DNA of 64,000 nucleotides from Actinomadura pelletieri DSM 43383 (GTDB lineage Bacteria; Actinomycetota; Actinomycetes; Streptosporangiales; Streptosporangiaceae), in contig NZ_RBWU01000005.1 in the NCBI RefSeq assembly GCF_003634705.1, forward strand, positions 62,001-126,000, read 5' to 3'. Below are positions 1 through 6,053 of this stretch, in pieces. Position numbers and translations under genes: made by a program. Each line of letters starts with the position of its first letter. Positions within the stretch are counted from its first letter, which is position 1. Below the pieces are notes generated by a model that searched no databases, was not told where the DNA came from, and saw nothing but the letters and a program-made list of their open reading frames with translations.

Positions 1-128
1 TCGATCGGTCGGTGCCGGGCCGTGCCGACGCGCCGGTAACGTACGGAGACTAAGGTCTAGTTACATCAACGGCATTAAGGGGATGCCGGTGCGCGCACGC
101 CCGGCGCCCCTCGGCTGACGGGAGCGGT

Positions 129-1433
129 GTGTGGGCAGGGGCCGGTGTGGGTGAGGCAGTCGAGTCGGGGGCGTCACGGAGCGGCGGCGACGATCCGTTG
201 CGGGTGGCGGTGCTGTCGTACCGGAGCAAGCCGCACTGCGGCGGGCAGGGCGTCTACCTCCGGCATCTGACCAGGGAACTCATCGACCTCGGACACACGG
301 TGGAGGTGTTCTCGGGGCAGCCGTATCCGGAACTGGACCGTGCCGAGATCGTCCTCACCAAGATCCCGAGCCTGGATCTGTACCGGGACGAGGACCCGTT
401 CCGCACCCCGTCCCTCCACGAGTTCCGCGACTGGGTGGACGTCCTGGAGTTCGCGCACATGCGGACCGGCGGCTTCCCCGAGCCGCTGACGTTCAGCCTG
501 CGGGCGCTGCGGACGCTGCGCCGGCGGCGGCGCGACTTCGACGTCGTCCACGACAACCAGGTCCTCGGCCTCGGCAACCTCGGCATCCCCCGGCTCGGGC
601 TGCCGCTGGTGACGAGCATCCACCATCCGATCAGCGTCGACCGGCGCATCGAGCTGGAGGCGGCCGAGGGCCTGAAGGAGCGGCTCGGCAAGCGCCGCTG
701 GTACGGGTTCGTCGCGATGCAGTCGCAGGTGTCGCGGCGGATCGGGACGGTGCTGACGGTGTCGGAGTCGTCCAAGGTCGACATCGTCCGTGACTTCAAG
801 GTCGACCCGCGCGACATCGAGATCCTGCCGCTCGGCGTCGACACCCGGATCTTCCATCCGCGCGGGCCGCGCGTCCCCGGCCGGATCGTCGCGATGGCCA
901 GCGCCGACGCCCCGATCAAGGGGGTGGACGTGCTGCTGCGCGCGGTCGCCAAGGTCGCCACCGAACGGGACGTCCATGTGATCGTCGTGAGCCGGCCGCG
1001 CAAGGACGGCCCGACCGAGAGACTCGTCCGGGAACTGGCGCTCGGCGAGCGGGTCCGGTTCGTCAGCGGCATCAGCGACCAGGAGCTGGGCGCGCTGATG
1101 GCGTCCGCGGAGATCGCCGTCGTGCCGTCCCGCTACGAGGGGTTCTCGCTGCCCGCGGTGGAGCACATGGCGTCCGGGACGCCGCTCGTCGCGAGCCGCG
1201 CCGGGGCGCTGCCCGAGGTCGTCGGTGACGCGGGCGCCCTCGTCGCGCCCGGGGACGCGGAGGAGCTCGCCGCGACGCTGCACCGGCTGCACGACTCCGC
1301 CGCCGAACGCGAACGGCTCGGCGCCGCCGGGCTCGCCCGCGTCCAGGAGCGGTTCGCCTGGCCCGCGGTGGCGAAGGCCACGGTCGAGCACTACCGGGCC
1401 GCGCGGAACCGCGCGCGGGCGCGGGCCAAGTGA
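129..1433 (+). CDS. GT4 family glycosyltransferase
   Basis: Retaining GT-B glycosyltransferase of about 434 residues, expected to transfer a sugar from a nucleotide-sugar donor in the cytoplasm; donor and acceptor cannot be read from sequence. The N-terminal Rossmann half carries the acceptor-side glycine run (GGQGVYL, near residue 38), and the C-terminal half has the E-x7-E donor motif (EGFSLPAVE, about 337-345) followed by SGTPLV, the family hallmark. The GTG start is preceded by GGGAG four bases upstream. A TTG at 198, just before the conserved RVAVLSY strand, is a possible alternative. It is the first gene of a tight trio with the methyltransferase and alpha-toroid protein downstream, so all three probably act on one glycosylated, perhaps isoprenoid, product. 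Confidence 0.85.
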   Translation: MWAGAGVGEAVESGASRSGGDDPLRVAVLSYRSKPHCGGQGVYLRHLTRELIDLGHTVEVFSGQPYPELDRAEIVLTKIPSLDLYRDEDPFRTPSLHEFRDWVDVLEFAHMRTGGFPEPLTFSLRALRTLRRRRRDFDVVHDNQVLGLGNLGIPRLGLPLVTSIHHPISVDRRIELEAAEGLKERLGKRRWYGFVAMQSQVSRRIGTVLTVSESSKVDIVRDFKVDPRDIEILPLGVDTRIFHPRGPRVPGRIVAMASADAPIKGVDVLLRAVAKVATERDVHVIVVSRPRKDGPTERLVRELALGERVRFVSGISDQELGALMASAEIAVVPSRYEGFSLPAVEHMASGTPLVASRAGALPEVVGDAGALVAPGDAEELAATLHRLHDSAAERERLGAAGLARVQERFAWPAVAKATVEHYRAARNRARARAK

Positions 1434-1476
1434 GGGAACGCCTTCCCGGCGCCCTCCGTGAGGAAGGAGCACGACC

Positions 1477-2241
1477 CTGCTGACCGTGGATTTCCAGCGG
1501 TTCCCCGTCGAACCCGGAGACCGCGTCCTCGACATGGGCTGCGGCGCCGGACGGCACGCCTTCGAGCTGTACCGCCGGGGCGCGCACGTCGTGGCGTTCG
1601 ACCAGGACGCCGACGAGCTGACCGGGGTGGAGACCATGTTCGGGGCCATGCGCCTCGAGGGCGAGGTGCCGGCGGGCGCGACCGCCGAGACGGTGCGGGG
1701 TGACGCGCTCGACCTGCCGTTCCCGGACGACCACTTCGACGCCGTCGTCGCGTCGGAGGTGCTGGAGCACATCCCCGACGACATGCGGGCCATGCGCGAA
1801 CTGTTGCGCGTCCTCAGACCGGGCGGCAAGCTGGCGGTGACCGTGCCGAGCTGGTTGCCGGAACGGGTGTGCTGGGCCCTGTCGGAGGACTACCACACCG
1901 CGCCCGGCGGGCATGTGCGGATCTACACGCGCGCCGAGCTGGAGGCCAAACTGAAGTCGGTCGGGTTCCGGGTCGGCGGTCACCACCACGCGCACGGCCT
2001 GCACGCCCCCTACTGGTGGATCAAGTGCGCGGTCGGCGTGAACAACGACGACCATCCGCTCGCCAAGGCCTATCACCAGGTCCTCGTCTGGGACATCATG
2101 AAACGCCCCCGCGCCACCCGCCTCGCCGAACGCGTCCTGAACCCGCTGATCGGCAAGAGCGTCGTCGTCTACTTCGCCAAGCCCCCGCGTACGGGGTCGG
2201 GAGGGGCCGCCCCGGCCGAGGAGACGGCGGATGCGGTCTGA
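1477..2241 (+). CDS. class I SAM-dependent methyltransferase, probable CTG start
   Basis: Small Rossmann-fold methyltransferase with the SAM-binding motif I (VLDMGCGAGRHAFEL) close to the N-terminus, an acidic end to strand 2 (VVAFDQDADEL) and motif post-I (GDALDLPFPDDHFDAV), as in Methyltransf_11. The substrate is unknown. The only good ribosome site, AAGGAG at 1464-1469, lies seven bases before a CTG at 1477, which would give an N-terminus M-L-T-V-D-F. The GTG at 1486 is 16 bases away, too far for that site, so I prefer the rare CTG start. The stop overlaps the ATG of the next gene, which indicates translational coupling within the glycosyltransferase trio. Confidence 0.8.
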   Translation: MLTVDFQRFPVEPGDRVLDMGCGAGRHAFELYRRGAHVVAFDQDADELTGVETMFGAMRLEGEVPAGATAETVRGDALDLPFPDDHFDAVVASEVLEHIPDDMRAMRELLRVLRPGGKLAVTVPSWLPERVCWALSEDYHTAPGGHVRIYTRAELEAKLKSVGFRVGGHHHAHGLHAPYWWIKCAVGVNNDDHPLAKAYHQVLVWDIMKRPRATRLAERVLNPLIGKSVVVYFAKPPRTGSGGAAPAEETADAV

Positions 2242-3343
2242 GACCGTCCCGCCCGCGCTGCCGGGAGTGGTGTCACGGGACGACATCGTCGCGACGGCGC
2301 GGAGCATCGTCGCGCAGCAGGAGGCGTCCGGCGCGATCCCCTGGTTCGCGCCGACGGCCGGGGTCCCGGGCCATGTGGACGCCTGGAACCATGTCGAGGC
2401 GGCGATGGCGTTGACCGTCGCCGGGTTCGGCGCGCAGGCGCGGCGGGCCTACGAGTGGCTGCTCGGCGTCCAGCGGCCGGACGGGTCCTGGCCCGCGAAA
2501 TGGGTGCTGGGCGAGGTCACCGAGCCGGGCGGCGAGTCCAACCACGCCGCGTACGTGGCGGTGGGCGTGTGGCACGAGCTGGTGCTGACCGGCGACGAGG
2601 ACTTCGCGCGGCGCATGTGGCCGGCGGTGCGGCGCGCGATCGACTTCACGCTCGGGCTCCAGACCCGGCGCGGGGAGATTCTCTGGATGCGGCACGAGAG
2701 CGGCCGCGCGGCCGACCACGCGCTGCTCACCGGCTGCTCGTCGATCTACCAGTCGCTGCGCTGCGCGGTGGCGCTGGCCGAGCATCTCGGCGAACCGGAG
2801 CCGGAGTGGGAGCTGGCCGCCGACCAGCTCGGGCATGTCGTCGCCGCGCATCCGGAGGCGTTCGCCGACAAGAGCCGCTGGTCGATGGACTGGTATTACC
2901 CGGTGCTCGGCGGGCCCGTCCGCGGCGCGGCGGCGGCGCGGCGGTTCGCGGACGGCTGGGACACCTTCGTCGTGCCGGGCCTCGGCTGCCGCTGCGTGTC
3001 CGACCAGCCGTGGGTGACGGCGGCGGAGAGCTGCGAACTGGTGCTGGCGCTGGACGCGGCGGGCGACCGCGACCGGGCGCTGGAACTGTTCGCGACCGTC
3101 CAGCATCTGCGGCACGAGGACGGCTCGTACTGGACGGGCTGGCAGTTCGAGAACCGGCGGCACTTCCCCGGCGACCGGTCCACCTACACGGCGGCGGCGG
3201 TGATCCTCGCGGCGGACGCGCTGGCCGACGCCTCCCCCGGCGCCCGCCTGTTCAAGGAGATCGCGGGACGTCCGCTGGGGCCGTGCGCGGCCTCCGACCC
3301 GGCCGCCTGCGGATGCGCCCTGGTCACGGCCGCCCGGAGGTGA
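2231..3343 (+). CDS. alpha/alpha-toroid protein (prenyltransferase / terpene-cyclase-like fold)
   Basis: A 370-residue protein with repeated helical hairpins and QW-like turns (QRPDGSWPAKW near residue 80, HEDGSYWTGW near 298), the pattern of squalene-cyclase and six-hairpin toroids. Such proteins are often annotated 'prenyltransferase', but I see no clear DxDD or metal-binding DDxxD motif, so catalysis by a terpene-cyclase mechanism is unproven. The C-terminus is cysteine-rich (GPCAASDPAACGCAL). The start ATG overlaps the stop of the upstream methyltransferase by 11 bases. It probably works with the glycosyltransferase and methyltransferase on the same molecule; binding or processing an oligosaccharide is an equally reasonable role. 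Confidence 0.7.
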   Translation: MRSETVPPALPGVVSRDDIVATARSIVAQQEASGAIPWFAPTAGVPGHVDAWNHVEAAMALTVAGFGAQARRAYEWLLGVQRPDGSWPAKWVLGEVTEPGGESNHAAYVAVGVWHELVLTGDEDFARRMWPAVRRAIDFTLGLQTRRGEILWMRHESGRAADHALLTGCSSIYQSLRCAVALAEHLGEPEPEWELAADQLGHVVAAHPEAFADKSRWSMDWYYPVLGGPVRGAAAARRFADGWDTFVVPGLGCRCVSDQPWVTAAESCELVLALDAAGDRDRALELFATVQHLRHEDGSYWTGWQFENRRHFPGDRSTYTAAAVILAADALADASPGARLFKEIAGRPLGPCAASDPAACGCALVTAARR

Positions 3344-4043
3344 GCGGGTCCGCGTCGCTGACGCGGTGCAGAACGCGGAGCGAGCCGACCGCGCGGCGTT
3401 CCTCGAACACGCCGCCGGCGAGCGCCCGCAGATAGACGTGGTACGGGGCCTGCCCGCCGTCCTTCGGGTCGGGGAACACGTCGTGGATGACCAGGGCCCC
3501 GCCGACGGCGATGTGCGGCGCCCAGCCCTCGTAGTCGCCCTGCGCGTGCTCCTCCGCGTGGCCGCCGTCGACGAACAGCAGCGCGAGCGGCGTCCGCCAG
3601 AGCGCCGAGACCGTGCGGGACTGCCCGACGACCGCCACCACCTGGTCCTCCAGGCCCGCGGCGGCGATCGTCGCGCGGAACGTGGGCAGCGTGTCCATCC
3701 GGCCGGTGCGCGGGTCGACGAGGGACGGGTCGTGATGCTCCCAGCCCGCCTGGTTCTCCTCGGAGCCGTGGTGGTGGTCGACGGTGACCACGACGGTTCC
3801 GGCGGCCCTGGCGGCGGCGCCCAGGTAGACGGCGGACTTCCCGCAGTAGGTGCCGACCTCCAGAAGCGGGCCGGTGCCCGCGAGGCGCGTCCCGTACTCC
3901 AGGGCCGTCTCGTAGAGGGCGAGGCCTTCGTCGTCGGGCATGAAGCCCTTGGCGGAGCGCGCGGCCCGCAGCAGTTCGAGCGGCATCTCAGGGACGGGCC
4001 GTGCGGTCGTCCCCGAACCGGTGGACGCCTCGGTGTCGGTCAT
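3324..4043 (-). CDS. class I SAM methyltransferase (methyltransferase 24 / CmcI-like)
   Basis: A 239-residue methyltransferase with motif I LLEVGTYCGKSAVYLG, an acidic DHHHGSEENQ after strand 2, and LLFVDGGHAEEHAQGDYEGW, which matches the CmcI / cephalosporin hydroxylase-type group where the D-G-G-H segment lies at the metal or SAM site. The function is probably O-methylation of a small molecule; the substrate is unknown. The start is the ATG at 4043, preceded on the minus strand by a strong GGAGGGAG site; the longer reading frame beyond it overlaps the ferredoxin gene and has no support. The 3' end overlaps the toroid gene by 20 bases (convergent). It is divergent from the ferredoxin. Confidence 0.8.
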   Translation of the reverse strand: MTDTEASTGSGTTARPVPEMPLELLRAARSAKGFMPDDEGLALYETALEYGTRLAGTGPLLEVGTYCGKSAVYLGAAARAAGTVVVTVDHHHGSEENQAGWEHHDPSLVDPRTGRMDTLPTFRATIAAAGLEDQVVAVVGQSRTVSALWRTPLALLFVDGGHAEEHAQGDYEGWAPHIAVGGALVIHDVFPDPKDGGQAPYHVYLRALAGGVFEERRAVGSLRVLHRVSDADPLTSGRP

Positions 4044-4127
4044 CGGTCTCCCTCCGTCCGGGCACCATATCCAAGTGCCATGAACACGGGACGAACCCCC
4101 TGTTTCAAACGAAGAGCGGAGAAGGCG

Positions 4128-4337
4128 ATGCGAGTACGGGTGGACCCGCTGGTGTGCGAGGCGAACGCCGTGTGCGTCGGGCTCGCGCCCGAGATCTTCG
4201 ACCTCGATGACGACGACGTGCTGCACGTCCTGCGGCCGGACGTTCCGCCGGCGGACCGCGACCGCGTCCGCCACGCGGTGCGCTCCTGCCCGAAGGCGGC
4301 CCTGTCCATCGAGAGTGTTGATACTGACAACACCTGA
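4128..4337 (+). CDS. [3Fe-4S]-type ferredoxin
   Basis: A 69-residue acidic single-cluster ferredoxin. Three cluster cysteines are visible: C10 and C16 in CEANAVC, and the C-terminal one in SCPKAAL near residue 54. The second cysteine of a 4Fe-4S CxxCxxC motif is missing, as in the 3Fe-4S ferredoxins that feed electrons to cytochrome P450s. No P450 is in the window, so its partner is elsewhere or may be the alcohol dehydrogenase that follows after a 111-base gap. Its last codons overlap an inverted repeat (4315-4333) that may be an operator for that gap. Confidence 0.85.
   Translation: MRVRVDPLVCEANAVCVGLAPEIFDLDDDDVLHVLRPDVPPADRDRVRHAVRSCPKAALSIESVDTDNT
4315..4333. promoter_or_regulatory. 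inverted repeat, candidate operator before the alcohol dehydrogenase
   Basis: GTGTTG (4315-4320), seven bases, CAACAC (4328-4333). The right half sits in an 11-base direct repeat, ACAACACCTGA, at 4327-4337 and 4413-4423. A second nested inverted pair, GAAAGTC (4350-4356) and GACTTTC (4406-4412), lies between the two copies. The whole 111-base gap before the alcohol dehydrogenase is therefore built from paired elements, which suggests a cooperative repressor or a loop. Confidence 0.5.
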
Positions 4338-4448
4338 CCTAGAAACATGGAAAGTCCAAAGGCCTTGTGGCAAGCGCCAATGTACCTGTGACCATGGAGA
4401 CTGTAGACTTTCACAACACCTGAACCCCCGACGCCATACGGAGGCTCC

Positions 4449-5537
4449 ATGGCACGCGCCGCGGTACTGCACGCGTTCGGCGACAAGGAACTCGGACTAC
4501 ACGACGACGTATCGACGGTCGGGCCGGGTCCCGACCAGGTGAAGGTCCAGATCAAGGCGACCGGTGTGTGCCACACCGACCTGCACCTGATCAGGGGCGT
4601 GCTGCGGCAGGGCCTGCCGATGATCGTGGGCCATGAGGGCGCCGGAGTGGTGACGGAGGTCGGCGACCGGGTGACGGATGTCCGCCCCGGCGACCATGTC
4701 GTGATCAGCTGGATGCCCGACTGCGGCGAGTGCGCCGAATGCCTGCGCGGTCAGCCGTACCTGTGCCTGACCCTGCGGAACGCGGCGCGCACGGATCCCC
4801 GGTTCAAGCTCGGCGACGGCACCGCCGCTTACGGCATGTCGGGCATCGGCACCTGGGCGGAGGAACTCGTCACCCACCACCGCAGCGTGATCAAGGTCGC
4901 CGAGGACGTCCCGTTCGAATACGCGGCGCTGCTCGGCTGCGGCGTCCCGACCGGCGTCGGCGCGGTCGTCAACACGGCGAAGGTGACTCCGGGCTCGACG
5001 GTCGCGGTCATCGGCGCGGGCGGCGTCGGCCTCTCGGTCATCCAGGGCGCCCGGCTGGCGGGCGCGTCCGCGATCCTGGCGATCGACCCGAACGAGGCCA
5101 AGCATCCGATCGCCGAGCGGTTCGGCGCCACCCACGCCGTGACCCCGGACGGTCTGGACGAGGCCAAGGCACGGCTCACCGGCGGCGCGGGCTTCGACTA
5201 CGCCTTCGAGGTCGTCGGCAAGTCCGTCGCGGTCACCACGGCGTGGAACGCGACAAGGCGCGGCGGCGAGGTCGTCATGGTCGGCGCGGGCGCCGCCGAC
5301 GACATCTGGAGCCTGCCCACGTCCGCGCTGCTGTTCGAGGGCAAGACCCTCAGGTCGGCGGTGTACGGGAGCAGCGACCTCCGGCGTGACATCCCGCGGT
5401 TCGTCGACCTGTGGCGGGCGGGGCGGCTCGACATCGAGGGCCTCGTCACCAGCAGGATCGGCTTCGGCGACCTCAACGACGCCGTCCGCACCCTCGCCGA
5501 GGGCAAGGCGATCCGCCAGATGGTCCTCTTCGACTGA
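4449..5537 (+). CDS. zinc-dependent alcohol dehydrogenase (class III / NDMA-dependent-like)
   Basis: A 362-residue medium-chain dehydrogenase. The catalytic zinc ligands C41 and H62 lie in GVCHTDLH and GHEGAG; the structural zinc loop has four cysteines (C92, C95, C98, C106) in CGECAECLRGQPYLC. The nucleotide fold has GAGGVG near residue 195 followed by an acidic residue (AIDPNE), which predicts NAD. The serine or threonine normally next to the catalytic cysteine is present as H-T. Best relatives are the actinobacterial class III and NDMA-linked dehydrogenases acting on primary alcohols or aldehydes; the physiological substrate is open. The adjacent ferredoxin and the repeat-rich gap suggest a dedicated, repressed redox unit. 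Confidence 0.85.
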   Translation: MARAAVLHAFGDKELGLHDDVSTVGPGPDQVKVQIKATGVCHTDLHLIRGVLRQGLPMIVGHEGAGVVTEVGDRVTDVRPGDHVVISWMPDCGECAECLRGQPYLCLTLRNAARTDPRFKLGDGTAAYGMSGIGTWAEELVTHHRSVIKVAEDVPFEYAALLGCGVPTGVGAVVNTAKVTPGSTVAVIGAGGVGLSVIQGARLAGASAILAIDPNEAKHPIAERFGATHAVTPDGLDEAKARLTGGAGFDYAFEVVGKSVAVTTAWNATRRGGEVVMVGAGAADDIWSLPTSALLFEGKTLRSAVYGSSDLRRDIPRFVDLWRAGRLDIEGLVTSRIGFGDLNDAVRTLAEGKAIRQMVLFD

Positions 5538-5662
5538 ACGACCCCTATTTCGGACACGACCTAATGTCGGCCGTTCCTGTTCGATAATTCGGGCGGCGTT
5601 TTCTCCCGGAGGGGTGGGGCACCAGGCGATCGCCAGACCCCCACCGGGAGGAGACACCGTCC

Positions 5663-5848
5663 ATGAGGACCCGATACCGGCCGCACATCGGCATCGTCGG
5701 CCTCATCTATCTTGTCATCGGCCTGTTCGTGGCCTTCGACCGCGACTACATCGACGCGGATCTGATCCGCCGTGTCGGCAGTGCCCTGCTGGCCGTCTTC
5801 CTGTGGTTCCTGATTCTGCTGGGCGTGGACCTGCACATCCGCGCCTAG
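5663..5848 (+). CDS. small two-helix membrane protein
   Basis: A 61-residue protein with two hydrophobic helices (about 10-25 and 39-55) separated by a short charged loop (DRDYIDADLIRR). The start has a strong GGGAGGAG ribosome site ten bases upstream. Similar short proteins are widespread in actinomycetes and have no assigned role. It stands alone between the alcohol dehydrogenase and the metallothionein-like gene, and I cannot assign a function. Confidence 0.7.
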   Translation: MRTRYRPHIGIVGLIYLVIGLFVAFDRDYIDADLIRRVGSALLAVFLWFLILLGVDLHIRA

Positions 5849-5928
5849 CCACAGACCCGGGCACGGGCCGTCCGTAACCCCCGCCACGTGACGGTCCGTG
5901 TCCGGTACGACAGAACCCCCTCGCGTCC

Positions 5929-5941
5929 CGGTCATAGACCG
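5929..5941. promoter_or_regulatory. 13-base palindrome upstream of the metallothionein-like gene
   Basis: CGGTC-ATA-GACCG is a perfect interrupted palindrome 29 bases before the ATG of the cysteine-rich peptide. Its position fits an operator overlapping the -10 region, and a metal-sensing repressor would be the obvious candidate. The short arms make chance occurrence possible in such GC-rich DNA. Confidence 0.3.
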
Positions 5942-5970
5942 TGGAGTGCGGCAGGAGTTACCGTCCGCGC

Positions 5971-6051
5971 ATGACGATGAAGGACTGTAGTTGTGGACAC
6001 GGCGGCGGCTGCTCCTGCCCGAAGGGATGCGGCTGCGGCTGCAACGGCTGA
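5971..6051 (+). CDS. metallothionein-like cysteine-rich peptide (26 aa)
   Basis: A short open frame encoding 26 residues, seven of them cysteine (C6, C8, C14, C16, C20, C22, C24), arranged as C-x-C, C-x-C and C-x-C-x-C with one histidine (H10) and many glycines. This spacing is typical of small copper- or zinc-thiolate peptides such as fungal Cu-metallothionein; sequence similarity to mycobacterial MymT is limited to the C-x-C pattern. A GGAG sits 13 bases before the first ATG, and a second in-frame ATG at 5977 could also be used. The gene ends two bases before the stop of the convergent large gene. Likely role: cytoplasmic metal buffering (inference). Confidence 0.6.
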   Translation: MTMKDCSCGHGGGCSCPKGCGCGCNG

Positions 6052-6053
6052 CC

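Noticed and set aside
174..1829. 551-residue minus-strand reading frame
   Set aside because: Antisense to the glycosyltransferase and methyltransferase, which have family motifs.
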